Assembly: GCA_031761405.1 (NCBI GenBank)
Contig: JASEVX010000001.1
Location: 196,371,706 to 196,435,705 of the forward strand
From: Serripes groenlandicus
Lineage: Eukaryota > Mollusca > Bivalvia > Cardiida > Cardiidae
Length of the DNA stretch: 64,000 bases
Reading direction: 5' to 3'
Both the position numbers and the translations under genes were made by a program. The notes under the pieces are model-generated. The model saw only the letters and a list, made by a program, of their open reading frames with translations. It was not told the DNA's origin and did no database searches. Within the stretch, counting starts at the first letter, position 1. Every line of letters begins with the position of its first letter. This document shows positions 10,130 to 22,239 of the stretch, piece by piece.

Positions 10130-13100
10130 TAGTAGACAAACAGTGCAGCATAGCTCCCTGAGCTAAGTTCACAAAGTTCTGTCAAGTTCTGTCAAGTTCA
10201 CAAAGTCCTGTCTAGTAGACAAACAGTGCAGCATAGCTCCCTGAGCCAAGGTCACAAAGTCCTGTCTAGTAGACAAACAGTTCAGCATAGCTCCCTGAGC
10301 CAAGGTCACAAAGTCCTGTCTAGTAGACAAACAGTGCAGCATAGCTCCCTGAGCCAAGGTCACAGTCCTGTCTAGTAGACAAACAGTGCATCATAGCTCC
10401 CTGAGCCAAGGTCACAAAGTCCTGTCTAGTAGACAAACAGTGCATCATAGCTCCCTGAGCCAAGGTCACAAAGTATTGTCTAGTAGACAATACAGCATAG
10501 CTCCCAGAGCTAGTGTCAAGGTTTTCTCTAGTAGACACACAGTGCAGCATAGTGACAAAGTCATGTTTAGTAGACAAACAATGCAGCATGGCTCCCAGAC
10601 CTGGGGTAATAAAGTTTAAAAGAAACTCCAAGAGCATAACTCCCATAGCTAGGGACAACGTCCTCTCTAGAAACAAGCTCTAACAGTGTAGAATAACTCC
10701 AAGAGCTAATGACAAAGTACTGTCTAGTAGAAAAACAGTGCAGCATAGTTCTCCTAGTTAATGACAATGTCCTCTTTAGTAGACAAACAGTGCAGCATAA
10801 CACCAAGAGATAGGGACAAAGTACTGTCTAGTAGACAAACAGTGCAGAATAACACCTGAAGAACAAAGTACTGTCTAGTAGACAAACATTGTAGCATAAC
10901 ACCAAGAATAAGGACAAAGTACTGTCTAGTAGACAAACAGTGCAACATAACACCAGGAATAAGGACAAAGTACTGTCTAGTAGACAAACAGTGCAGCATA
11001 ACACCAAGAACAATGACAAAATACTGTCTAGTAGACAAACAGGTTAGCATAACTCCTAGAGCTAGTGACAAAGTACTGTCTAGTAGACAAACAGTGCAGC
11101 ATAACTCCTAGAGCTAGTGACAAAGTACTGTCTAGTAGACAAACAATGCATCATAGCTCCAAAAGCTAGTGAAAAGTCCTCTCTAGTAGACAAACAGTGC
11201 ATCATAGCTCCAAGAGCTAGTGACAAAGTCCAGTCTAGTAGACAAACAGTGCATCATAACTCACAAGAGCAAGGGACAAAGTCCTGTCTAGTAGACAAAC
11301 AGTGTAGCATAACACCTGATGAGCAAGGATAAAGTACTGTCTAGTAGACAAACAATGTAGCATAAAACCTGAAGAACAAGGACAAAGTACTGTTTAGTAG
11401 ACAAACAGTGCAGTATAGCTATCAGAGCTAGTGACAAAGTATTCTCTAGTAGACAAACAGCGCAGCTTGGCTAACAGAGCTAGTTACAAAGTAGTAACTA
11501 GTAGACAAACTGTGCAGCATAGCTATCAGAGCTAGTGACAAAGTACTGTCTAGTAGACAACAAGTGCAACATAACTGTAAGAGCTAGGGACAAAGTCCTC
11601 TTTAGTAGACAAACAGTGCAGCATAGCTCCAAGAGCTAGGGCCAAAGTACTGTCTAGTAGATACACAGTGCAGTATAACTCCCAGATCTAGGTACAAATT
11701 CCTATCTAGTAGAGAAACAGTGCAGCATAACTCCCTGAGCTAGTGACAAAGTCCTGTTTAGTAGACATACAGTGCAGCATAGCTCCAAGAGCTAGTGGCA
11801 AAGTACTGTCTAGTAGACAAACAGTACAGCATAACTCCCAGAGCTAGTGACAAAGTCCTGTCTAGTAAACAAACAGTGCAGCATTACTGTAAGAGCTAGG
11901 GACAAAGTACTGTCTAGTATACAAACAGTGCAGCATAACTCTAAGAGCTAGGGACAAAATCCTCTCTAGTAGACAAAAAGTGCAGCATAACTCCCGGAGC
12001 TAGGGACAAAGTCCTGTCTAGTAGACAAACAGTGCAGCATAGCATCCAGAGCTAGTGAGAAAGTCCTATTTAGTAGACAAAAGTACAGCATAGCTCCAAG
12101 AGGTAGGAACAAAGTCCTCCCTAGTAGACAAACAGTGCAGCATAACTCCAAGAGCTAGGGACAAGTATTCTTAAGTAGACAAACGGTGCAGCATAACTCC
12201 AAAAGCCAGTGACAAAGTCCTGTCTAGTAGACAAACAGTGCAGCATAGCTCCCAGAGCTAGGGACAACGTCCTCTTTAGTAAACAAACAGTGCAGCATAG
12301 CTACAAGAGCTAGGGACAACATCCTCTTAAGTAAACAAACAGTGCAGCATAACACACAGAGCTAGCGACAAAGTCCTGTCCAGTAGACAAACAGTGCAGA
12401 ATAACTCCCAGATCTAGGGACAAATTCTTGTCTAGTAGAGAAACTGAGAGAACTGGTGCTGCATAACACCCAGAGCTAGTGACAAAGTCCTGTCGAGTAG
12501 ACAAACAGTGCAGAATAACTCCCAGATCTAGGGACAAATTCTTGTCTAGTAGAGAAACTGAGAGAACTGGTGCAGCAATACACCCACAGCTAGTGACAAA
12601 GTCCTGTCTAGTAGAAAAACAGTGCAGCATAACTCCCAGAGCTAGTGACAAAGTTCTGTCTAGTAGACAAACAGTGCAGCATTACTTTAAGAGCTAGGGC
12701 CAAAGTACTGTCTAGTATACAAACAGTGCAGCATAACTCCCAGAGCTAGTGACAAAGTCCTGTCTAGTAGACAAACAGTGCAGCATTACTTTAAGAGCTA
12801 GTGACAAAGTCCTGTCTAGTAGAAGAACAGTGCAGCATAACTCCCAGAGCTAGTGACAAAGTCCTGTCTAGTAGACAAACAGTGCAGCATTACTTTAAGA
12901 GCTAGGGACAAAGTATTGTCTAGTATACAAACAGTGCAGCATAACTCCCAGAGCTAGTGACAAAGTCCTGTCTAGTATACAAACAGTGCAGCATTACTGT
13001 AAGAGCTAGGGACAAAGTACTGTCTAGTAGATAAACTGTGCAGCATAACTCTAAGAGCTAGTGACAAAATCCTTTCTAGTAGACAAACAGTGCAGCATAG

Positions 13101-14175
13101 CTCTAAGAGCTAATGACGAAGTCCTCTTTAGAAGTAAAAAACAGTGCAGCATAGCTTCCAGAGCTAGGGACAAAGTATTGTCTATTCAACAAACAGTGCA
13201 GCATAGCTTCCAGAGCTAGGGACAAAGTACTGTCTAGTAGACAAACAGTGCAGCATTACTACCAAAGCTAGGGACAAAGTACTGTCTAGTAGACAAACAG
13301 TGCAGCATAGCTCTAAGAGATAGTGACAAAGTCCTCTTTAGTAGACAAACAGTGCAGCATAACTCTAAGAGCTAGGGACAAAGTCCACTCTAGTAGACAA
13401 ACAGTGCAGCATTACTCCAAGAGATAGTGATAAAGTACTCTCTAGCTGTCTAGTAGACAAACAGTGCAGCATAGCTCCAAGAGCTAGTGACAAAGTACTG
13501 TCTAGTAGACAAACAGTGCAGCATTACTTTAAGAGCTGGTGACAAAGTACTGTCTCTAGTAGACAAACAGTGCAGCCTAACTCCAAGAGCTAGTGACAAA
13601 GTACTGTCTAGTAGACAAACAGTGCAGTATGACTCCAAGAGCTAGTGATAAAGTACTCTCTAGCTGTCCAGTAGACAAACAGTGCAGCATTACTCCAAGA
13701 GCTAGTGACAAAGTACTGTCTAGTAGACAAACAGTGCAGCATTACTCCAAGAGCTAGTGACAAAGTACTGTCTAGTAGACAAACAGTGCAGCATTACTCC
13801 AAGAGCTAGTGATAAAGTACTGTCTAGTAGACAAACAGTGCAGCATTACTCCAAGAGCTAGTGATAAAGTACTGTCTAGTAGACAAACAGTGCAGCATTA
13901 CTCCAAGAGCTAGTGACAAAGTACTGTCTAGTAGACAAACAGTGCAGCTTAGCTCCCAGAGCTAGTTACAAAGTACTGTCTAGTAGACAAACAGGGCAGC
14001 ATAGCTCCAAGAGCTAGGGACAAAGTCCACTCTAGTAGACAAACAGTGCAGCATAACTCCAAGAGCTAGGGACAAAGTAGTGTCTAGTAAAATAAAAGTG
14101 CAGCATTACTCCAAGAGCTAGGGACAAAGTACTGTCTAATAGACAAACAGTGATTCATATCTCCCAGAGCTAGGA
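10130..14175. repeat. 52-bp minisatellite array (first block)
   Basis: The unit contains CTGTCTAGTAGACAAACAGT, GCAGCATAACTCC and AGAGCTAGTGACAAAGTA. The 52-bp spacing was measured at 13741 and 13793. There are roughly 77 copies, with local variants such as GAGAGAACTGGTGC insertions at 12445 and 12555. CTGTCTAGTAGACAAACAG is itself partly palindromic. No coding function. Confidence 0.9.
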
Positions 14176-14720
14176 ACAAGAGGGTCATGATGGCCCTGGA
14201 TTTTCGCTCACCTGATTTTTTTTTTTCAATTAAGCCATATAAGCCCCGCCCCCAACATGGCGTGAAGGAATCTGATAAAGGGTCAACCTAGGAACATTTC
14301 TACAAAATTCTTTGAAAATCAGCCTGACTCTTTTGGAGGAGAAGATTTTTTAAGTTTTTCACTATAGCCATATGAGGCAAAATAGCCCGCCCCCCTGGTT
14401 GCCATGTTTTTTGACCAATCAACATGGCTTGAAGGAATCTGATTACGGGTCACTTAAGGAACATTTCTACAAAATTATTTGACACTTTTGGAGGAGAAGA
14501 TTTTTTAAGTTTTTTTCGTTTCGTTTGCCATGTATTTTGACCAATCAACATGGATTGAAGGAATTTTATAGAGGGTCATCCAAGGAACATTTCTACAAAA
14601 TTATTTAAAAATCTGCCAACCAGTTTGGGAGAAAAATAATTTTAAAGTTTTTTTCGTTTCGTTTGCCATGGAAACCAGAATTCTGCATGGATCCCAAAAA
14701 TGGATGCTTTCTGTGAAGTT
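14176..14720 (+). mobile_element. Modular Helitron-like element, 3'-truncated, inside the 52-bp array
   Basis: Starts ACAAGAGGGTCATGATGGCC and runs through GCTCACCTG, several modules and the GTTTCGTTTGCCATGG tail. It then stops at CTGTGAAGTT and the array resumes with CTGTCTAG. The 3' hairpin and CTAA end are missing. Confidence 0.7.
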
Positions 14721-15135
14721 CTGTCTAGTTGACAAACAGTGCAGCATAGCTTCAAGAGCTAGGGACAAAGTCCTCTTTAGTAGACAAACAGTGAGCATAA
14801 CTCCCTGACCTAGGACAAAGTCCTGTCTAGTAGACAAATAGTGCAGCATAGCTCCCAGAGCCAGGGACAAAGTGTTGTCTAGTAGACAAACAGTGCGTCA
14901 TAGTTCCCAGAGCTAGGGATAATGTTCTCTCTAGTAGACAAACAATGCATCATAGCTCCCGATATAGAGTCTCAAATTCCTCTTTAGAAAACAAAGAGTG
15001 CAAAATAGCTCCTAGAGCTAGAAATAAAGTTCTCTCTAGTAGACAAATAGTGCAACATAGTTCCCATAGCTAGGACAAAGTATTTTCTAGTAGAAAAACA
15101 GTGCAGCATAACTCCTAGGATTAGGGACAAAGTCC
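14721..15135. repeat. 52-bp minisatellite array (second block)
   Basis: About eight more diverged units of the same 52-bp repeat, separated from the first block by the element at 14176-14720. Confidence 0.85.
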
Positions 15136-16461
15136 CATCTCCTTCTTATACTTTCCAAAACTATGTATATAATGATGCTTGGGACATGACTCACATTTTA
15201 AAAGGACAACCTTAACTTTCAATGTTTTAACCTCTCTTTTCCCACATATGGCAAACCAGTAGCAGACAACTTTAAAAACATCTGAAAAGAAAATTTCTAG
15301 AAATGCAAGTCGGTTGGTATTGATAAGAGCCATTTCTCCAGGGGTCAAGACTTCAAACTCCATTGACCTCTTTACAAAACAATTGCTTTAATCGCAATAT
15401 AAGGCCACCAGCACAAACTACAATATTTTTTTTTCAAATATTGTATGTAGTATTTTAAGAAAACCTATGAACATTTAATAACATTTAATAACGTGTTATA
15501 TTTCAAATTGGGAAATTGGGAGTAATATATATCGCAACGACTTTTGTAGTTCAAAAACATTAGCATTAAAATGTGCAACTGAAAAAATGATATCAGAATC
15601 AATGTTCCTCATTATTCTGAAAAACCATTCTTGTTTAAAATGTCCCTTGCACATTTTGTTATATTGTGGGCAATATATAGAAAATGAAATTCGTCTTCCA
15701 ATACATATTGATACAATAAGGACAGTGTCTATATTCTCTTTTTATATTCAAATGTCTACTATAAGTGCATAAAGACAGCTTCAAAACTAAGCTAAGGTAT
15801 TTCAATGCATACACTTTAATGGTAAAGATAGATATTTCTCTGGTACTAAGGCAGCTTTGCATAGTTTAAATGTCAGTGATTTATGGGAAGTGTTTATTTC
15901 TGAAAACAGTATCTGTTATTAACAGTCTTTGAGTCTTTGCTTAAAAATGCACAGAAAAACAAATGCATCACCGATCTCGTTCACAATCCAAACTTATCCA
16001 TAGCCGAACTGGTATAAAAGGTGTTTTATATATGTTGCCCAAGTTACCGACCTGCTTTGTCTAATCAATGAATCATATTATAGTACTGCTTCAGATACCT
16101 CTCTGGTGGTAAAGTTTTATGTCTGAACTTTGCTGATATCCCCAGATCTCTGCTGAGTATATTATAATTGTTGTAATGATGAAGTCGAACAGTTTAAATG
16201 CTTCTCGGTGAGTCAAATATCAAAAATATTTCTGGTATCTGAATATCTCATTCATAACTTTACTCGTTTGAAAAATAACATTTCTAGTGTTTTAGTCCAA
16301 CATAGTTTTGGAGTGAAAACGCAACCTAGATATTTGTAAAAATGGACTATTTCTTTTTCGGTTCCCTTATATGTCATTTTTCCTTAATGTTCCACCTTTT
16401 CTGCAAACCAGCACCTTTGATTTGGCTAAATTTAATTTCATACCAATTTTGTCCGAGAAAT
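15136..16461. other. AT-rich interval without a recognised gene
   Basis: A fragment of the TTAACCC MITE is visible near 15225-15300 (CTTTTCCCACATATGGC, AGCAGACAACTTT). The rest is not repeated elsewhere in the window. The 61-codon frame at 15587 has no recognisable motif. Confidence 0.4.
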
Positions 16462-16470
16462 TGCTTACAA

Positions 16471-16670
16471 GTTAAGTCAACTGGCTGCCTGGGTGTAAAT
16501 TTGGTAAGAGTATTTGAGCAAGGAAGACAGAAAAACATAGTTAAGTCAACTGGCTGCCTGGGTGTAAATTTGGTAAGAGTATTTGAGCAAGGAAGACAGA
16601 AAAACATAGTTAAGTCAACTGGCTGCCTGGGTGTAAATTTGGTAAGAGTACTGGTGCATGGAAGCCAGAA
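16471..16670. repeat. 69-bp minisatellite (left block)
   Basis: Three units beginning TTAAGTCAACTGGCTGCCTG with 69-bp spacing (16471 and 16540). Interrupted by the element at 16671 and resumed at 17986. Confidence 0.85.
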
Positions 16671-17985
16671 ACAAGAGGGCCATGATGGCCCTGGATTGCT
16701 CACCTGATTTTTAAAGTTTTAACAATGCACATATAAGGAAAACAATCTTCGCCCCCTGGCGGCCATGGTTTTTTTTAACGGATCAGACATATTTGAACAA
16801 TCTTGGTAGAGGGTGCCCCAAGGAACATTTGTGCAAAATAATTTTCAAATCAGGCCAGTACTTTTGGACAAGAAGATTTTTAAAGTTTTAACAATGCACA
16901 TATAAGGAAAACAAGCTCCGCCCCCTGGCGGCCATATTTTTCAAAGGAACGGAAATATTTGAACAAGCCCCGCCCCGTTGCGGCCATGTTTTTCAACAGA
17001 TCGGAAATAATTAAACAATCTTCATAGAGGGTGCCCTTTAGGAACATAAATTTTGTGCAAAATAATTTTTAAATCGGGCCAGCACTTTTGGACAAGAATT
17101 ATTTTAAGATTTGGCTATTTTCCCCTTTTCTAATGCCGCAGCAACCAAAGTTCTACTTGGAATTAAATTCTTTGAACAACATTGAAAAGGGACCACTTTA
17201 GGACCATTTCTGTGAAGTTATTTTGAAATCTGGCCAGTACTTTTGGATAAGAAGATTTTTAAAGTTTTAACAATGATATAAGGAAAACAAGCCCCACCCC
17301 CTTGCGGCCATGTTTTTCAACGGATCGGATATATTTGAACAAGCTTGGTAGGGGGTGCCCCAAGGAACATTTGGGCAAAATAATTTTTAAATCGGGCCAA
17401 CACTTATGAACAAGAAGATTTTTTAAGATTTGGCAATTTTCCCCTTTTCTGATGCTGCAGCAACCAAAGTTCTTCTTGGAATGAAATTCTTTGAACAACT
17501 TTGAAAGGGGACCACCTAAGGACCATTTCTGTGAAATTGTTTTGAAATCTGGCCAGTACTTTTGAACAAGAAGATTTTTTAAAGTTTTAACAATGCACAT
17601 ATAAGGAAAACAAGCCCCCCTTGCGGCCATGTTTTTCAACCGATCGGAAATATTTGAACAATCTTGGTAGAGGGTGCCCTAAGGAATATTTGTGCAAAAT
17701 AATTGTCAAATCGGGCCGGCACATTTGGACAAGAAGATTTTTTAAGATTTGGCAATTTTCCCCTTTTCTGATGCCGCAACAGCCAAAGTTCTACTTGGAA
17801 TTAAATTCACCTAAGGACCATTCCTGTGAAGTTATTTTGAAATCTGTCCATTGGTTTAGTAGAAGAAGTCATTTGTAGGAAATTGTTAACAGACGGACGG
17901 ACAGACGACGACGACGACGACGACGGACGCCGGACATTCAGTGATCACAAAAGCTCACCTTGCACTTCGTGCATAGGTGAGCTAA
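16671..17985 (+). mobile_element. Modular Helitron-like element inserted in the 69-bp array
   Basis: Starts ACAAGAGGGCCATGATGGCC, then GCTCACCTG. The modules belong to a different subfamily from the copy at 1286 (TTTTTCAACGGATCGGA, GAGGGTGCCCCAAGGAA, AACAATGCACATATAAGG). The 3' end has a run of GAC triplets, GACGCCGGAC, the hairpin at 17954-17981 and CTAA. Removing 16671-17985 joins GCCAGAA to AAACAT and restores the normal array junction without any duplicated bases. Confidence 0.72.
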
Positions 17986-18295
17986 AAACATTTAAGTCAA
18001 CTGGCTGCCTGGGGGTAGATTCGTTTAGAGTACTAGTGCAAAGGAAGCCAGAAAAACAGAGTTAAGTCAACTGGCTGCTTGGGGGTAAATTTGATAAGAG
18101 TACTGGTGCAAAAAAGACAGAAAAAAACAGAGTTAAGTCAACTGGCTGCCTGGGGGTAGATTTGTCAAGAGTACTGGTGCAAGAAAGACAGAAAAAACAG
18201 CATTAAGTGAACCGGCTGCCTGGGGGTAAATTTGTTTAGAGTACTGATGCAAGGCAGCCAGAAAAAAACATAATTAAGTGAACTGGCTGCCGTCA
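17986..18295. repeat. 69-bp minisatellite (right block)
   Basis: Four to five further units with CAACTGGCTGCCTGGGGGTA, more diverged than the left block. Confidence 0.8.
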
Positions 18296-18358
18296 ATAAA
18301 TCTGCAAAACTTTTGAAAATGGAATTAGACATAACCAATCAATCAAACATTAGCCTAC

Positions 18359-18431
18359 CTGAGCATCAACTTCTGTTTCTTTAAGAAGAATTTCCCAAAC
18401 ATTGCATATAGTGCTAACCGTGTCTACATAT
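18359..18431 (-). CDS. Internal exon of an unrecognised host gene (exon B)
   Basis: On the minus strand the acceptor TTTAATTTCAG precedes 18431 and the donor CAG|GTAGGC begins at 18358. The 73-nt exon reads, after one leading base, YVDTVSTICNVWEILL and KETEVDAQ without a stop, ending in phase 0. The leading A completes an AG left by exon A at 28821-28929, forming an Arg codon and the continuous string MKKER|YVDTV. The segment is amphipathic and helical. The pattern VWEILLKETE loosely recalls the helical FCH/F-BAR region, but I cannot name the family. No further downstream exon was found in the window. Confidence 0.55.
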
Positions 18432-18487
18432 CTGAAATTAAACAAATGTAAAATTATGAACCCTTTTCAACAAAAAATCTTGGCAAA

Positions 18488-18690
18488 AATCCCTGTAATT
18501 AAAAGTATGATAATAGAACAAACAGAGTGGAAATCCCTGTAACTAAAAGTATGATAATAGAACAGAGTGGAAATCCCTGTAACTAAAAGTATGATAATAG
18601 AACAGAGTCGAAATCCCTGTAACTAAAAGTATGATAATAGAACAGAGTGGAAATCCCTGTAACTAAAAGTATGATAATAGAACAGAGTTG
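18488..18690. repeat. 40-bp tandem repeat, about 5 copies
   Basis: Unit AAATCCCTGTAACTAAAAGT plus ATGATAATAGAACAGAGTGG. It ends where a partial TTAACCC MITE starts. Confidence 0.85.
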
Positions 18691-18790
18691 AAAGCCTTGT
18701 GGCAAAAGGAGAAATTGCTCATTATTGCTCATTTTAAAAGTTGTCTGCTGCAGAGGCTTCAAAAAGTGTATGTATGACGGAAGGAGTTAA
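18690..18790. mobile_element. Partial TTAACCC MITE abutting the 31-bp array
   Basis: GTGGCAAAAGGAGAAATTGC, TCATTATTGCTCATTTT and AAAGTTGTCTGCTGCAGAGG, then CTTCAAAAAGTGTATGTATG. The terminal segment is the probable parent of the array that follows. Confidence 0.65.
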
Positions 18791-20955
18791 CACAAAGTGT
18801 ACGTATGATGGAAGGAGTTAACAAAAAGTGTATGTATGATGGTAGGAGTTAACAAAAAGTGTATGTATGACGGTAGGAGTTAACAAAAAAAATGTATGTA
18901 TGATGGTAGGAGTTAACCAAAAGTGTATGTATGACGGTAGGAGTTAACAAAAAGTGTATGTATGATGGCAGGAGTTAACAAAAAGTGTATTATGATGGAA
19001 GGAGTTAACAAAAAGTGTATGTATGACGGTATGAGTTAACAAAAAGTGTATGTATGATGGTAGGAGTTAACAAAAAGTGTATGTTTTACGGTAGGAGTTA
19101 ACAAAAAGTGTATGTATGATGGAAAGAGTTAACAAAAAGTGTATGTATGACGGTAGGAGTTAACAAAAAAATGTATGTATGATGGTAGGAGTTAACCAAA
19201 AGTGTATGTATGACGGTAGGAGTTAACAAAAAGTGTATGTATGATGGCAGGAGTTAACAAAAAGTGTATTATGATGGAAGGAGTTAACAAAAAGTGTATG
19301 TATGATGGTAGGAGTTAACAAAAAGTGTATGTATGATGGAAAGAGTTAACAAAAAGTGTATGTATGATGGTAGGAGTTAACAAAAAGTGTATGTATGACG
19401 GTAGGAGTTAACAAAAAAAATGTATGTATGATGGTAGGAGTTAACAAAAAGTATATGTATGATGGTAGGAGTTAACAAAAAGTGTATGTACGATGGTAGG
19501 AGTTAACAAAAAGTATATGTATGATGGTAGGAGTTAACAAAAAGTGTATGTTTGATGGTAGGAGTTAACAAAAAGTGTATGTATGATGGTAGGAGTTAAC
19601 AAAAAGTGTATGTATAATGATAGGAGTTAACAAAAAGTGTATGTATGATGTAAAGAGTTAACAAAAAGTGTATGTATGACGGTAGGAGTTAACAAAATGT
19701 GTATGTATGATGGAAGGAGTTAACAGAAAGTGTTTGTATGATGGTAGGAGTTAACAAAACGTGTATGTATGATGGAAGGAGTTAACAAAAAGTGTATGTA
19801 TGATGGTAGGAGTTAACAAAAAGTGTATGTATGACAGTAGGGGGTTAACAAAAAGTGTATATATGATGGTAGGATTAACAAAAAGTGTATGTATGACAGT
19901 AGGGGTTAACAAAAAGTGTATGTATGATGGTAGGAGTTAACAAAAAGTGTATGTTTGATGGTAGGAGTTAACAAAAAGTGTATGTATGACGGTAGGAGTT
20001 AACAAAAAGTGTATGTATGATGGTAGGAGTTAACAAAAAGTATATGTATGATGGTAGGAGTTAACAAAAAGTGTATGTTTTACGGTAGGAGTTAACAAAA
20101 AGTGTATGTATGATGGCAGGAGTTAACAAAAAGTGTATGTTTGATGATAGGAGTTAACAAAAAGTGTATGCATGATGGTTTTGTTTGTTTGTTTGTTTGG
20201 AGTTTAACGCCGCTTTCAACAGCTTTGGTCATATCACGGCGGTCAGTGCACCTACCCATGTTTTCCTGGCTTTCCCATACCAGTACTTACACAACATTCT
20301 TTCGAAGCCACTATGCATGATGGTAGGAGTTAACAAAAAGTGTATGTATGATGGAAGGAGTTAACAGAAAGTGTTTGTATGATGGTAGGAGTTAACAAAA
20401 AGTGTATGTATGATGGAAGGAGTTAACAAAAAGTGTATGTATGATGGTAGGAGTTAACAAAAAGTGTATGTATGACAGTAGGGGGTTAACAAAAAGTGTA
20501 TATATGATGGTAGGATTAACAAAAAGTGTATGTATGACAGTAGGGGTTAACAAAAAGTGTATGTATGATGGTAGGAGTTAACAAAAAGTGTATGTTTGAT
20601 GGTAGGAGTTAACAAAAAGTGTATGTATGACAGTAGGAGTTAACAAAAAGTGTATGTACGATGGTTGGAGTTAACAAAAAGTGTATGTATGACAGTAGGA
20701 GTTGACAAAAAGTGTATGTATGACGGTAGGACTTAACAAAAAGTGTACATATGACGGTAGGAGTTAACAAAAAGTGTATGTTTGATGGTAGGAGTTAACA
20801 AAAAGTGTATGTATGATGGTAGGAGTTAACAAAAAGTGTATGTATGATGGTAGGGGTTAACAAAAAGTGTATCTTTGATGGTAGGAGTTAACAAAAAGTG
20901 TATGTATGATGGTAGGGGTTAACAAAAAGTGTATGTATGACAGCAGGAGTTAACC
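18767..20955. repeat. 31-bp minisatellite array
   Basis: Unit AAAAAGTGTATGTATGATGG plus TAGGAGTTAAC, about 65-70 copies. Each unit resembles the last 31 bp of the TTAACCC MITE (GTCAGAAAGCATCTATATGA, then GGGAAAGGGTTAA) and retains TTAAC. It is interrupted once, at 20180-20311, by a SINE fragment. Confidence 0.9.
20180..20311 (-). mobile_element. 5'-truncated SINE with 13-bp target duplication
   Basis: A 132-bp insert flanked by TATGCATGATGGT at 20167-20179 and 20312-20324. Read on the minus strand it ends GGCGTTAAACTCC followed by a CAAA-repeat tail, as expected of a LINE-mobilised SINE. It shares its 3' block with the longer copy at 46819-47089 and lacks the tRNA-like head. Confidence 0.8.
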
Positions 20956-21096
20956 CTGATTCCGCTGAAATTTACCAACTGTTTTATTTTCCCTTAATCC
21001 ATGACTTGTACTTAAAAGGTGTTACCAAATGCTGATTAATAAGATGCAAACAATGTAGATCAAGTTAAGACTGCATAAGTGTGCAGTTATTATATC

Positions 21097-21442
21097 AGGA
21101 AAAGAGTTTATTTGCAGACGCATTTTGAGGTATCTGCAGCAGATGACTTTCAAAAACATTGTGGCGAAAGGACAAATTGTGTCTGGATATTTTCAAAGTC
21201 TTCTGTTGCAGATGTTTTGCATATGGGAAAGGGTTTTTACACTTTGCCACCTGCAGACGCATTTTGACGCAATAGCAGCAGACGACTTTTGAAAACATTG
21301 TGCCCAAAGGAGAAATTACTCATGATATCAACTTGCTCAACTTTATTTATAACTAGCTATCTTTTATGGAGCTTTTCCAGGTTTTTGTCACTATGTTGTC
21401 AAAGTCATCTGCTGCAGATTTGTTGTATGTGAGAAAGTGTTA
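21097..21442. mobile_element. Two tandem TTAACCC-family MITEs
   Basis: The first copy runs to about 21238 and the second from there to a TTAA at 21438-21441. Both show GCAGCAGAYGACTTT arms, AAAACATTGTG and GTCATCTGCTGCAGATTTG. Confidence 0.65.
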
Positions 21443-21796
21443 AAAGAGCTCAATTATTGCTGTAAATAGTGCAATTTAAGATTTCAAGGCTATAATGCTG
21501 ATACATCAGGGAAAGAGGTATCTCACGGAATTCTTTTTTTTCCTGAAGAGGCAATTTCTCTTTTTATAGTTAATTTTGTTCCCCAAACACAATCGTGACG
21601 TTCAAATGATTGATCAAATTCATCTGCTTTTTCTTAATTTCCTTTAAAAAGTTAACTCTGTTTAATTTTGTTTCCCCCTTTGGGCTACAGAGCTTTAAAT
21701 TCAGTATTCTCTTGTGCAAACACTTCACACTTCATGAGTAATTTCTCTATTTGCCACGTTAAACTCCAACAAAACAAAAGTTGTCTGCTGCAGATG

Positions 21797-22157
21797 TTAA
21801 CTCTTTCCCACATATTGACACTTTCTGATGCCTCTACAGCAGACGACTTTTGAAGCAAAATAAGCAATTGCTCATTATGAGCAGTTTGTCTGTTTTCACA
21901 ATATTTTGAGGTAAATTTAATAGTTTTGGCCTTTATGTATTTAAAGTGCTCTACTGTAGATTTGTTGTATTTGGGAAAGGTTTAACCCTTTCCCTCATAT
22001 AGATGCTTTCTGACGCCTCTGCAGCAGACAGATTTTGCCACAATGTTTCCCACATTTAGTCATAGCTTATACATTCAATTATAGAGATTTTCTATTTTTT
22101 GTCAAAATATGTTCAAAGTCGTCTGCTGCAGAATTGTTGTATGTGGGAAACGGTTAA
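21797..22157. mobile_element. Back-to-back TTAACCC MITEs sharing one TTAA
   Basis: The left copy spans 21797-21985 and the right copy 21982-22157; the middle TTAA (21982-21985) serves both. Both have CTTTCCC termini, GCAGCAGAC arms and GGGAAAGG/GGGAAACGG ends. Confidence 0.75.
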
Positions 22158-22239
22158 AGGTTTAGAGCACGGCTCACATAAGAGGCTGAGATACCTGAAA
22201 GATTCAGATCTTCGCCCCACAATGTCTCTCCTCTTTCTT

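Noticed and set aside
10169..13638. Numerous frames with CLSTRQDFV repeats
   Set aside because: Translation of the 52-bp minisatellite; 52 is not a multiple of three, and frames end within a few units.
16342..16703. 121-codon plus-strand frame
   Set aside because: Composed of three 69-bp minisatellite units (69 is a multiple of three) joined to AT-rich sequence and the start of a mobile element.
18767..20955. CRISPR-like regular repeat array
   Set aside because: Units are contiguous 31-mers without unique spacers, and the genome is eukaryotic. The same applies to the arrays at 51455-53420 and 55655-57240.
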